This document shows, piece after piece, positions 17,311-25,519 of a DNA stretch of 51,238 nucleotides. This stretch comes from Nostoc sp. TH1S01 (GTDB lineage: Bacteria; Cyanobacteriota; Cyanobacteriia; Cyanobacteriales; Nostocaceae), in NCBI GenBank assembly GCA_018993265.1, contig JAGKSW010000112.1, forward strand, positions 1 to 51,238. The letters run 5' to 3'. Below the pieces are notes generated by a model that worked only from the letters and a program-made list of their open reading frames with translations, was not told where the DNA came from and made no database searches. Made by a program: the position numbers and the translations under genes. Every line of letters starts with the position of its first letter. The first letter of the stretch is position 1.

Positions 17311-18201
17311 CTGAACCATGCTCCCCACTTTTTGATAGCGCATATCTTCGCCGACAATCACATTGAGTTGGTTCCCTATCAGTAAAACCGCCGCACTCAT
17401 CCACAGCCACAGCATTAAAACAATAAAAGTTCCGACTGCCCCATAAACTTTATTGTAGTTACCAAAATTGCTGACATAAAGCCGAAACAATGCTGAGAGT
17501 ATTGCCCAAAAAATTGCTGCTAAACTTGCTCCTGGGATAATTGGTGTACCAGAATTCCAGAGACTAGGGCCATAACGATAAATAAAACTAAAGGCAGTAG
17601 CAACAATTCCTAAGCTGACAGGCCAACGTAATAACAGCCAAAGGTGTTGTAAGAACAGTAAAGAACGATGCTCATGCACCACTATTGTTAATACTAAGTC
17701 ACTAACAAATACTAAAAACGAAGCTAACATTAACAGTACAATTGTACCAAATGTTAAGCCCAACGAAATCAGTTTAGCTTTCCAGAAAGGGCGAATCTTG
17801 TGTGACGGAGTTTGATAGATTTGATCAAATGCTGTCATTGCTGTACTGATTGCACCAGAAGCAGTCCAAATAGCGATCGCAAAGCTGAGAGAAAACAAAC
17901 TACTGTTTTTAGAGTGGGCAATTTCTCGGCTGGCAAAGTCACGAATTAAAATCATTGCTTCTTCTGGCGCAACTTGACTCAATAGACTTGCCATCTGTTT
18001 AAAGGTATCTTGTAAAGATTCTGCTAACAAACCAATAGCGGTAAGTACAGCCAAAATCGCCGGAAATAAAGACAACATGGCATTGAAGGCAATCTCAGCA
18101 GCCAGTCCCAATAGTCGTCGTTCGATTGTCCGAGCAAAGGTTTTTTTGAGCGTGCGCCAATTTAGATGGCGAAAAAAACGGACAAAACGCAGCTTTGGCA
18201 T
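17215..18201 (-). CDS. YihY/BrkB family membrane protein with repeat-encoded tail
   Basis: 328 residues. Residues 1-290 fit the YihY/virulence-factor-BrkB family (once called RNase BN): about six membrane segments, AAEIAFNAMLSLFPAILAVLTAIGLL near the start, WTASGAISTAMTAFDQIYQ, and the late YGAVGTFIVLMLWLWMSAAVLLIGNQLN. Function uncertain. Residues 299-328 are a hydrophilic tail of GAGEQGSRG-like units translated straight from the tandem repeat array, so the native C-terminus was probably near residue 297. The gene starts at an ATG next to a divergent AT-rich spacer. Confidence 0.88.
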   Translation of the reverse strand: MPKLRFVRFFRHLNWRTLKKTFARTIERRLLGLAAEIAFNAMLSLFPAILAVLTAIGLLAESLQDTFKQMASLLSQVAPEEAMILIRDFASREIAHSKNSSLFSLSFAIAIWTASGAISTAMTAFDQIYQTPSHKIRPFWKAKLISLGLTFGTIVLLMLASFLVFVSDLVLTIVVHEHRSLLFLQHLWLLLRWPVSLGIVATAFSFIYRYGPSLWNSGTPIIPGASLAAIFWAILSALFRLYVSNFGNYNKVYGAVGTFIVLMLWLWMSAAVLLIGNQLNVIVGEDMRYQKVGSMVQESKEAEEQQSRGAEEQGSKGAGEQGSRGAGE

Positions 18202-18297
18202 AACTAGTGAGTCTTCACAAGCACAATGTCACAATAACTTATCTAGGGTAATCGGTAAATCAGATATGGGTTTACTTGTTTATATACAAATATAGAA

Positions 18298-18326
18298 ACG
18301 CGGGAAAACTCAACATTTCCCCGCGT
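18298..18326 (-). terminator. Probable terminator of the GST-like gene
   Basis: A stem of ACGCGGG plus AAA pairs with TTT plus CCCGCGT (one bulged base) around an 8-base loop. Read on the minus strand it is followed by a T-rich stretch, 35-60 bases after the stop of the GST-like gene. Confidence 0.6.
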
Positions 18327-18361
18327 CTGTATTGTCTGATGATTTCTAGTTGAGAAGATAA

Positions 18362-18865
18362 CTATACAGCAACAGGCGTAGCAAATTTAGCATAACGCTC
18401 TATGTAAAATTCCTTTGGATTAGCGATCGCTTTTACCGAATCTCGTTCTTTGAGAGCATGTTTCCACTGTTTTATACGGGTGAATTCGGCTGGTAGCGGA
18501 AAATCACGATATTTCTTCAGTGCCGCCCAACGCTCAAACCAAGGGAAAAAGGTGAAATCTACCAAACTAATAGATTCACCAAACCAATAGGGGCCATCTT
18601 TCGACAACTTCCCAAATGCTTCGTTTTCGATGAATTCTAGATGTTTGTAGAGTTCTTTTTTCGCTTCTTCTTGTTTTTGAATATCTGGACTCCGCAAGAG
18701 GCTAGAAAAAGCCGGAACGAATCTAGTGTTAGCAAAATCAATCCAGATGCGAGCTTGGGCTTTACCTATAGCATTGTTGGGTAACAATGGGGGATTGGGA
18801 AATACTTCATCCAGATATTCGTTGATGACAGCAGATTCCCAAACGCGGCGATCGCCATGTACCAA
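18362..18865 (-). CDS. Glutathione S-transferase lacking its N-terminal domain
   Basis: 167 residues from a TTG at 18865. The sequence starts in the cis-Pro region of the GST fold (VPALVHGDRRVWESAVINEYL) and carries the whole alpha-helical C-terminal domain (ARIWIDFANTRFVPAF, GESISLVDFTFFPWFERW). About 55 residues of the N-terminal thioredoxin-like domain, which binds glutathione, are absent. The frame is closed by TAA immediately before VPAL, and that TAA is the region of the stop of the upstream arylsulfotransferase-like gene, so a deletion appears to have joined the two genes. It is probably non-functional as a transferase. Confidence 0.65.
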   Translation of the reverse strand: MVHGDRRVWESAVINEYLDEVFPNPPLLPNNAIGKAQARIWIDFANTRFVPAFSSLLRSPDIQKQEEAKKELYKHLEFIENEAFGKLSKDGPYWFGESISLVDFTFFPWFERWAALKKYRDFPLPAEFTRIKQWKHALKERDSVKAIANPKEFYIERYAKFATPVAV

Positions 18866-18880
18866 AGCTGGTACCCTTCT

Positions 18881-20005
18881 TTACAGCCAAGGCACTTCTT
18901 CGGGTGCGTAACGGAAGGCGCGGAAGACCGAATTCTGTTCCCCACGAGCTACCAAGGACTTCTCACCAGGGACATTACGAACTGCGAAATGGGGGTTGAC
19001 GTATTCCCAAACTAGCTCCCCTTCTCCAGTCACCTCAAATATGCGGCCGTAAGCACCTTCGGTAATCAAAGTATTACCATTCGCAAGGCGTTGCGCTCCT
19101 GATATGTATGAACTGAAGAAGTTGTGAGGAGGGTTATCGGTATACTCCCAAACGATCTCTTGAGTTTGACGTTTCACTTCAATCACACGAGAGAAATTCA
19201 GTGCTGTATGACGACGATGTGCGCCATTATCAAAAATCAAGATGTTGCCGTTAGGTAGTTCGTTAGGAAAATGCTGCTGTGTTAGTACGTCATCCCCCAG
19301 TGTCCAGATGATGTTTCCGGTTTGGCGATCGATAATAGCGACTGTAGAAATATTACGAAAGCTCACGATAATATTGCCATCAGCCAGTTCTCCGACAGTA
19401 TTACCGTGAGTCCATTCATGTCGTTGGTCTTGGGGAGTAATGACAAATTTCTCTGGATCGAGGTGTTCGTAGGCGTGCCAAGTCCAGACAATTTCGCCTG
19501 TGGGTGTTACTTCGTAAAGTACATCCGCATAGATATCACCATCGGCTTCGGTTCCGGCGACACCGCCTTTGATGCGAGGAACTAGAGACTGGGGAATCTT
19601 TTCGATGGCTAGTAAAATTACATTTCCGTTACGGAGTTTGCGACCATCGTGATGATGATCTGGATGCTGATATTCCCAGATGATATTGCCTTTAGGGTCT
19701 ACTTCTAAGACCACGCCACCTTTAAAAGCCGACCACAAAGGAAAGCGTGGGGGAATTTCTGGTGTCTTACCGTTATAGAACAAATTGCCATTTGGTAAGA
19801 GATAGCCATATAACCCTGGAGGATAAGGTAGATTCCATTGATGTACTACTTCCCCTTGCAAGTTTAAAAGATAGACTTCTCCATCACCTGTAAGCGGCGT
19901 AAAAAGTGTGTATCCCTTGTAAGCTTTTTCAGGATTATAAGCTTTTAAGCCAGTACCCCGACGACGGATTGTATTTTGTTCAACAAATGTTATGGCGATA
20001 GTCAT
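18881..20005 (-). CDS. Arylsulfotransferase (ASST)-like beta-propeller protein
   Basis: 374 residues built of repeated propeller blades with the pattern (G)EI(V/I)W(E/T)(Y/W): GNIIWEYQHPDHHHDG, GEIVWTWHAYEHLDPE, GNIIWTLGDDV, QEIVWEYTDNPPH and GELVWEYVNPHF, plus LPNGN/LANGN turns. This matches the arylsulfotransferase (PF05935-type) family, whose studied members move sulfate between phenols using an active-site His. Candidate histidines are in HEWTHGNT and GAHRRHTALNFSR. No signal peptide is visible, unlike periplasmic ASST. It lies 53 bases downstream of the aldo/keto reductase on the same strand. Its stop abuts the truncated GST. Confidence 0.8.
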   Translation of the reverse strand: MTIAITFVEQNTIRRRGTGLKAYNPEKAYKGYTLFTPLTGDGEVYLLNLQGEVVHQWNLPYPPGLYGYLLPNGNLFYNGKTPEIPPRFPLWSAFKGGVVLEVDPKGNIIWEYQHPDHHHDGRKLRNGNVILLAIEKIPQSLVPRIKGGVAGTEADGDIYADVLYEVTPTGEIVWTWHAYEHLDPEKFVITPQDQRHEWTHGNTVGELADGNIIVSFRNISTVAIIDRQTGNIIWTLGDDVLTQQHFPNELPNGNILIFDNGAHRRHTALNFSRVIEVKRQTQEIVWEYTDNPPHNFFSSYISGAQRLANGNTLITEGAYGRIFEVTGEGELVWEYVNPHFAVRNVPGEKSLVARGEQNSVFRAFRYAPEEVPWL

Positions 20006-20058
20006 GTTCTACCTAGGAAATCACTAGTTTTTGAGAGCAAATAGGAGAATTACTACTT

Positions 20059-21096
20059 TTAAGGTGCTGGGTTGGGATGTTGAGTATTTATTTCATCCAA
20101 CTCTGCCAAAATTTCTTTGCTGAGAACTAAATTCACACTTTCTAGATTTTCTTGGAGTTGTTCTAGGGTTGTAGCACCAATAATTGTGCTAGTTACAAAC
20201 CAGCGACTCCGCACGAATGCTAAAGCTAGTTGTGCAGGACTAAGTTGATGACGTTTGGCTAGTTCTACGTAAGCTGCGACTACTTCGGTAACTTTTGGTT
20301 TCAGATATCTTTGACCAAAATTTTCAAATAGCGTAATTCTTGTATTTTCTGGTTTGCCGTTGAGATATTTACCAGTTAAAAAACCAAAGGCTAAAGGACT
20401 GTAAGCTAATAAACCAATGTTTTCGTAATAAACTGCTTCAGCTAGAGCTCCATCAAATACTCGGTTGAGTAAATTGTAAGCATTTTGAATCGAGATAACT
20501 TTGGGTAATCCTAATTGTTTGGCTGCATTACTAAATTGGACAACTCCCCAAGGAGTTTCATTACTTAACCCAAGATAACGAATTTTGCCTGATTGAATGA
20601 TATCAGCAAAAGCTTCTAGTTGTTCTACTATCGGCACCGATGGTTTTACGTGGGTGGGGTCGAAAATTGTCTGCCCAAAACGTGGTACGTAGCGGTCTGG
20701 CCAATGAATTTGATAAAGGTCAATATAGTCGGTTTGCAATCTTTTCAGACTATCATCTACAGCTTGTTTAATATTATCGCGCTCAATTGCATCTGCTCCT
20801 TCACGTAACCATTTAAAGCCGCGTCCAGGGCCAGCAATTTTAGTAGCTACGATAACTTTATCTCGCTGCTGATGTTTCAACCATTCGCCAATGTATGTTT
20901 CTGTTAAACCGTAAGTTTCTTCTCGTGGCGGCACTGGATACATTTCCGCAGCATCAATGAAATTGACTCCGTTAGCAATTGCATAGTCTAGCTGTTGATG
21001 GGCTTCTTCAATACTATTTTGCCGCCCATAAGTCATTGTACCAAGGCAAATTTCTGAAACTTTTAGGTCACTTTCACCTAATTGGTTATAACGCAT
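20059..21096 (-). CDS. Aldo/keto reductase, Tas-like
   Basis: 345-residue NADPH-dependent oxidoreductase. The AKR tetrad is visible: Asp48 and Tyr53 (FIDAAEMYP), Lys86 (VATKIAG) and His131 (YQIHWPDR). The insert with EETYGLTETYIGEWLKHQ and the length resemble E. coli Tas. The C-terminal SSTIIGA-type cofactor region appears as VTSTIIGATTLEQLQENL. The substrate is unknown. It is first in a same-strand row with the ASST-like and GST genes. ATG start, followed by the expected MRYNQLGESDLKVS. Confidence 0.92.
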   Translation of the reverse strand: MRYNQLGESDLKVSEICLGTMTYGRQNSIEEAHQQLDYAIANGVNFIDAAEMYPVPPREETYGLTETYIGEWLKHQQRDKVIVATKIAGPGRGFKWLREGADAIERDNIKQAVDDSLKRLQTDYIDLYQIHWPDRYVPRFGQTIFDPTHVKPSVPIVEQLEAFADIIQSGKIRYLGLSNETPWGVVQFSNAAKQLGLPKVISIQNAYNLLNRVFDGALAEAVYYENIGLLAYSPLAFGFLTGKYLNGKPENTRITLFENFGQRYLKPKVTEVVAAYVELAKRHQLSPAQLALAFVRSRWFVTSTIIGATTLEQLQENLESVNLVLSKEILAELDEINTQHPNPAP

Positions 21097-21476
21097 ATTT
21101 TTTTGTAATTGATGAATTGTTACTGCGAACTAAATAATTCACGTTTCTCAGATTAGGGATTTTATAATTTAATGATTATTAGATAAATAATGTCAACTAT
21201 TTATAGTTTTATATTTATCTGAAAAATAAAATTACAAATAAGCATATTATTTTTGTAAAAATTTAACGATACAGTTCATTAATTTTGTGTTAGGAATATC
21301 AGTCTCAATTTTCATTATTGCTACCTAAAATAACGACTTTTATTGGATTCTTTGTTAAAACCTAAATTTAAAATACTGTAAACCAACCGATTTGCAGCAG
21401 ATTGTAGCAGAAAGTTATCAAGATTTTTCAGTTACAAAAGTTTATATAATTCACTCCTGAGTGTGGGTTAGGCAAT
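21097..21476. other. AT-rich intergenic spacer, nothing recognised
   Basis: About 380 bases of very AT-rich DNA upstream of the aldo/keto reductase. No gene or named repeat was recognised. It separates that gene from the iscB relic region. Confidence 0.5.
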
Positions 21477-21556
21477 ATGCACTTGATTTGGATGTTCCCG
21501 AATCCCAGTAGTGAATCAGCTTGCTTTTTTAATTTGTCTGTGCTAAGTTTTGCTTG

Positions 21557-21690
21557 TACTTATACAGCGGCAAGTCGCTCGACAAACCGTAGTTTAAGGC
21601 ACGATATCACAGCTAAATGGGCGGTAATTATAAGAGAGTGCTGGAGTTCACCTCTAGGCTCTCATCTTTCTTATTCAAAGTAAGTAGTAT
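21557..21690 (+). ncRNA. Candidate HEARO/omega RNA upstream of the iscB relic
   Basis: IscB genes are normally preceded by a structured omega (HEARO) RNA. The region just upstream of the truncated iscB has a bulged hairpin at 21634-21663 (GAGAG, TG bulge, CTGGAG, TTCAC loop, CTCTAG, G, CTCTC) enclosed by possible long-range pairing of TACTTA (21557-21562) with TAAGTA (21681-21686). Its position and compact structure fit a HEARO element. The identification is inferred from context and has not been tested against the family model. The boundaries are guesses. Confidence 0.4.
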
Positions 21691-21795
21691 GTGAGATCAC
21701 ACAGATAGATGCGATCGCCATTTGGTTAGTAAGAACTGAAACAAGCAACGGCGATCGCTCACTGAGTAACTTGAACTGACAATATTTTTTAACTC

Positions 21796-22032
21796 ATGAC
21801 TAAAGTTTTAATTCTTGATGCCGATCAACAACCGCTATCTCCGGTACGTATCAGTCATGCTAGAGCATTATTATCTCAAGGTAAAGCGGCTGTCTTTCAA
21901 CGATATCCCTTCACAATTATTTTGAAAGAGTCTTTTTCGCAAATCCAGCCAGAACAACTCGGCTTTAAACTTCAACTCGTTGCTACCAAAGCAGTAGAAG
22001 CTAGGAGACAGCAGGCAGGAAGTAGGAGGTAA
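21796..22032 (+). pseudogene. N-terminal fragment of an IscB (RRXRR/PLMP domain) nuclease
   Basis: 78 residues. Residues 1-46 are the typical IscB N-terminal PLMP domain: KVLILDADQQPLSPVRISHA, RALLSQGKAAVFQRYPFTII. Intact IscB proteins (about 400-500 residues) continue into a split RuvC domain (the first motif is normally a DPGSKTTG-like stretch after LRLKI) and an HNH domain. Here similarity stops near PEQLGFKLQL, and the frame ends in a low-complexity RRQQAGSRR encoded by a CAGGCAGGAAG repeat. All catalytic parts are missing, so it is a relic. IscB is the ancestor group of Cas9 and is encoded by IS200/IS605-like elements. Confidence 0.7.
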
Positions 22033-22119
22033 CAACGTAAGAATACATCCGTCAGAATCCAGAAGCCAGAAGGGTTAAAGAATGAGGAGAAATATTTGAT
22101 GACTCAATTTACTAATCTT

Positions 22120-22229
22120 AGGACTTACGCAAAATATCTCTCAAACTCTTATTTCTCCGTAACCTCTGCGGTACCCTGCGGGAAGCTGCTTGCGCGTCTA
22201 CGTTATTCCGTAACTCGTGAGTAAGTCCT
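22120..22229. repeat. Small inverted-repeat element (AGGACTTAC ends)
   Basis: AGGACTTACGCAAAATATC at the left and a right end reading AGGACTTACTCAC in reverse give 9 exact terminal bases plus partial further matching. Inside is CTCTGCGGTACCCTGCGGGA, a repeat core whose reverse form lies at the start of the URC4 gene (35755-35800). The surrounding 22033-22449 holds GAATTC/CTTCTGACTTCTGACT repeats and no gene. Confidence 0.6.
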
Positions 22230-22449
22230 GAATCTGCTAGATACCTCTAAATTCTGACTTCTGACTTCTGACTCCTGGGTGCTGAATTCTTACTCTGAAG
22301 CGAAATTCTTCTTTAATGATTTTGGCAAGGGAAAACAGGGGAGGTTTGAAAGTGATCACTCCTGAGATTTTGTCAACTTCCCCTGAATTAACAGTATACA
22401 ACCATAAACCTATAGGTTTATAGTATTTAACGAGGTTTAGAGTCATATT

Positions 22450-23574
22450 ATGATGAATAGCTTAATATTCCGTCACTTAATTGCTAAGTGGCGATCGCTA
22501 ATTCAATTTCTCAGTCTTTCATTACAAAAATCATCTCAGTTCCGCTTTCATTCTGCACCTTTACCCATAGCAGGAGCTTTCATTACCGGACTTTGTTTGA
22601 GTTTGTTGTTTGCAGCTTGCTCCTCACCATCTAATGTTAGTACTCCTAATGCTAGTGCCAATCCAGTGAGTGATTCTGCAACTCAAGAAGCTAAGGTAAT
22701 CAGATTTGGTTATCAAAAATCACTAATTTTGCTGAAGGCTAAAGGAGTATTAGAAAAGCGATTTGCACCAGAAGGAAAATCTGTAGAATGGATTGAATTT
22801 CCCGCAGGGCCACAACTACTAGAAGCAATGAATGTAGGTAGCATTGATTTTGGCCACGTAGGAGAATCACCACCAATATTTGCCCAAGCCGCAGGTGCTG
22901 CATTGACTTACGTTGCTGGTATTGCCCCTAGCCCAGCGGGTTCAGCAATTCTTGTCCCAGCAAACTCTCCGATTCAGCAATTGAGTGATCTGAAAGGTAA
23001 AAAAATTGCTTTTCAAAAAGGTTCTAGCGCCCATTTATTACTAGTTCAAGCTCTGCAAAAAGGGGGAGTAAAATATAGTGAAATCGAGCCAAAATATTTA
23101 CCACCAGCAGATGCACGGGCAGCCTTTGTTAAAGGTAGTGTCGATGCTTGGGTAATTTGGGATCCGTTTTATGCAGCAGCCCAAAAAGCCACGAATGCTC
23201 GTGTGCTTGTTGATGGTACAGGCATTAATAAACAAGGGGGATATTATTTAGGAACTCGTAAATTTGTCACTGAAAATCCCAAAACTGTGAAGGCAATTTT
23301 AGAAGAAATTCAAAAACTAGAGGAATGGTCAGAGCAGCATCGAGATGAAGTCGCACAAACTCTTGCACCTGTATTAGGTATTGATTTAGAAACAATGAAA
23401 ACTGCCACTAGTAGACGTAGCTTTGGCGTAGTGCCAATTGATGAAAATCTGATTAATTTACAACAACAAGTTGCCGATACATATTATCAACTGAAGTTGA
23501 TTCCTAAACAGGTTAACGTCAAAGATGCACTATTAACAAAAGAACAATACGCTGCATTTTCTCCAAAGATTTAA
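22450..23574 (+). CDS. SsuA-type ABC transporter substrate-binding lipoprotein
   Basis: 374 residues. A hydrophobic segment at about 40-56 leads to the lipobox LLFAAC with Cys57. The leader before it (40 residues) is unusually long, so the true start may be internal. The mature part fits the aliphatic-sulfonate binding family: IRFGYQKSLILLKAKGVLEK, VEWIEFPAGPQLLEAMNVGS, IDFGHVGESPPIFAQAAG, LKGKKIAFQKGSSAH and VDAWVIWDPFYAAAQ. It should capture alkanesulfonates or taurine-like compounds in the periplasm. No permease or ATPase gene is adjacent. GAGG lies about 16 bases upstream of the ATGATG start. Confidence 0.88.
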   Translation: MMNSLIFRHLIAKWRSLIQFLSLSLQKSSQFRFHSAPLPIAGAFITGLCLSLLFAACSSPSNVSTPNASANPVSDSATQEAKVIRFGYQKSLILLKAKGVLEKRFAPEGKSVEWIEFPAGPQLLEAMNVGSIDFGHVGESPPIFAQAAGAALTYVAGIAPSPAGSAILVPANSPIQQLSDLKGKKIAFQKGSSAHLLLVQALQKGGVKYSEIEPKYLPPADARAAFVKGSVDAWVIWDPFYAAAQKATNARVLVDGTGINKQGGYYLGTRKFVTENPKTVKAILEEIQKLEEWSEQHRDEVAQTLAPVLGIDLETMKTATSRRSFGVVPIDENLINLQQQVADTYYQLKLIPKQVNVKDALLTKEQYAAFSPKI

Positions 23575-23713
23575 CACCAAGAATTCAGAATTAAATTCTG
23601 TGCGACTATGATAAGAAGAAACATATCTTCAATTCTGGATTGAGAAGTGTTCAGCAATGAGAAATTGCAACTATACAAACAACAACGGGTGACTTCATAC
23701 TCTATCATTACCT

Positions 23714-24535
23714 ATGAGCAATCCTAAAGAACTATTGCGATCGCGCTACGGTGAACTTCCTTTTGATTCTCAAATTGACTGGAATGAATCACTCACAACA
23801 TTACTGTCTCACCGTTCCATTCGTTCTTATCTCAGTGATCCCCTACCTCCAGGAACGCTGGAAATATTGGTAACAGCGGCGCAGTCTGCATCTACATCTT
23901 CTAATCTGCAAACCTGGAGTTTAGTAGCAGTTGAAGATTCCCAGCGTAAAGAAGAACTATCAAAACTCGCGGGTAATCAAGCGCATATTCGACAAGCACC
24001 ACTATTTTTAGTTTGGTTAGCAGACTTGGCGCGACTGAGTTACGTTGCCGATAGTCGCGGTATTGCCCATGAAGCTTTAGACTATTTAGAAATGTTTGTC
24101 ATGGCAACCGTTGATGCTGCCTTAGCAGCCCAAAACGCCACGATCGCAGCAGAATCTCTAGGCTTAGGAACAGTATACATCGGTGGGATTCGCAACCGCC
24201 CAGAAGAAGTAGCACACCTTTTGAACTTACCATCCTCTGTATATGCAGTGTTTGGGTTGTGTGTAGGTTATCCCAACCCCGAAGTGAATGCGGCAATTAA
24301 ACCGCGTTTACCACAGTCAGCAGTGCTGCATCGAGAAACTTATAAATTAGCCGAACAAGATGAAGCGATCGCCCACTACAACGACATCATCAAACAGTTC
24401 TATACTGAACAACAGATGAACATTGCTGGCGATTGGTCACAACATTCATCTGAGCGCATTGCTACTGTAGAATCTTTAAGAGGACGCGATCGCTTACGTG
24501 AAGCCTTAAATAATCTTGGTTTTCAGTTACGATAA
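23714..24535 (+). CDS. NADPH-dependent nitroreductase/FMN oxidoreductase
   Basis: 273 residues of the NfsA/Frp-type nitroreductase family. Marks: LLSHRSIRSYLSDPLPPG with the FMN-phosphate-binding basic residues near the start, AAQSASTSSNLQTWSLVAV, IGGIRNRPEEVAHLLNLP and FGLCVGYPNPE. It reduces quinones, nitro compounds or free flavin with NAD(P)H. Next to an SsuA-type protein it could supply reduced flavin to a monooxygenase, but none is encoded here, so that is speculation. ATG start with a normal N-terminus. Confidence 0.88.
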   Translation: MSNPKELLRSRYGELPFDSQIDWNESLTTLLSHRSIRSYLSDPLPPGTLEILVTAAQSASTSSNLQTWSLVAVEDSQRKEELSKLAGNQAHIRQAPLFLVWLADLARLSYVADSRGIAHEALDYLEMFVMATVDAALAAQNATIAAESLGLGTVYIGGIRNRPEEVAHLLNLPSSVYAVFGLCVGYPNPEVNAAIKPRLPQSAVLHRETYKLAEQDEAIAHYNDIIKQFYTEQQMNIAGDWSQHSSERIATVESLRGRDRLREALNNLGFQLR

Positions 24536-24540
24536 TCAAA

Positions 24541-24625
24541 AATTCAGGAGTCAAAATAAATTTAGATGCACCAATGGCAGTTTGTACAACATTCATTCTG
24601 AATTCTGGCTCTTGACTCCTGAATT
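24541..24625. repeat. 85-base element with 14-bp perfect terminal inverted repeats
   Basis: AATTCAGGAGTCAA at 24541-24554 is the exact reverse complement of TTGACTCCTGAATT at 24612-24625. The interior has no coding capacity. It sits between the nitroreductase stop and the SDR start. It looks like a MITE or a two-ended copy of the AATTCAGGAGTCA motif seen singly at about 6503. Confidence 0.7.
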
Positions 24626-24653
24626 CTGTTTAGATAATCACACAAAAAAGCTT

Positions 24654-25442
24654 ATGGATTTGCATCTGAGCGGCAAAGTAGTCTTGGTGACAGCAGCTAG
24701 TAAAGGTCTAGGTAAAGCTACAGCACGGCAATTTGCCCGTGAAGGTGCAAAAGTCGTCATCTGTGCGCGAAGTGAAATCATAGAAAAAGCTGCCGCTGAA
24801 ATTGAAACCGAAACAGGTACACCAGTTTTAGCTTTACGTGTTGATGTCACCCAACCAGCAGATATAGAACGGGTGATTAATGCCACAGTAGAGAAATTCG
24901 GCGGCTTAGATATTCTCGTCACTAATGCAGGCGGGCCACCACCCGGTACATTTGATGATACTGATTTGACTGCTTGGGAAAACGCCGTTAACTTAAATCT
25001 GCTGAGTGCAGTGCAATTGGTGAAGTCTGCTTTACCTTACTTACGCCAATCGATTGCACCAGCAATTCTGACTATTACTTCATCTTCTACAAAACAACCA
25101 GTCAAAAATCTTGTGTTGTCTAATTCGATTCGCTTGGCAGTAATTGGTTTAACCAAAACTTTGAGCCAGGAATTAGGTAGTGATCAAATTCGTGTCAACA
25201 GCATCTTACCTGGTTGGACATACACAGAACGAGTAGATGAATTACTCAACGCTCGCACCGCTAAAAGTGGTAAAACAAAAGCCGAAGAAATTACCAGTAT
25301 TAATGCAGGTGTGCCTTTAGGAAGAATGGGGACACCAGAAGAATTTGCTAATGTTGCTGTCTTTCTTTGTTCACCCGCCGCTTCTTATGTGAATGGCGTA
25401 ATGTTACAAGTTGATGGGGGAATGAATGCAGGGACATTTTGA
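24654..25442 (+). CDS. SDR family oxidoreductase with substituted active site
   Basis: 262 residues from the ATG at 24654 (MDLHLSGKVVLVTAAS). The nucleotide-binding TAASKGLGKA (13-22), the DVT and NAG motifs (LVTNAGGPPPG) and the C-terminal FLCSPAASYVNGVMLQVDGG are typical of classical short-chain dehydrogenases. At the usual YxxxK site the sequence is LSNSIR: Tyr is replaced by Ser156 and Lys by Arg160. The catalytic Ser region (TITSSST, 140-146) remains. It belongs to a FabG-like subfamily with this substitution. The upstream in-frame extension to 24516 is repeat-derived and rejected. The TGA stop overlaps the start of a small inverted-repeat element. Confidence 0.88.
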   Translation: MDLHLSGKVVLVTAASKGLGKATARQFAREGAKVVICARSEIIEKAAAEIETETGTPVLALRVDVTQPADIERVINATVEKFGGLDILVTNAGGPPPGTFDDTDLTAWENAVNLNLLSAVQLVKSALPYLRQSIAPAILTITSSSTKQPVKNLVLSNSIRLAVIGLTKTLSQELGSDQIRVNSILPGWTYTERVDELLNARTAKSGKTKAEEITSINAGVPLGRMGTPEEFANVAVFLCSPAASYVNGVMLQVDGGMNAGTF

Positions 25443-25508
25443 TATCGTGTCCGGCGAAAGACTGCTCATCAAAGCCGCTTTCTGCATAAATGCACCGGAC
25501 ATGATATT
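25441..25508. repeat. 68-base ATATCGTGTCCGG inverted-repeat element
   Basis: GATATCGTGTCCGG (25441-25454) and CCGGACATGATATT (25495-25508) are inverted copies with two mismatches. The interior includes AAAGACTGCTCATCAAAG, related to the sequence after the 13777 copy. The left end overlaps the SDR stop codon. It could fold as a long hairpin and separate SDR from the convergent glcF. Confidence 0.75.
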
Positions 25509-25519
25509 AGACTCGAAAA

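Noticed and set aside
21477-21683. 68-codon frame upstream of the iscB relic
   Set aside because: No protein features; it overlaps the stretch that better fits a structured RNA.
24516-24653. Longer N-terminus for the SDR gene
   Set aside because: The extension is translated from the inverted-repeat element and precedes a start that gives the normal SDR N-terminus.
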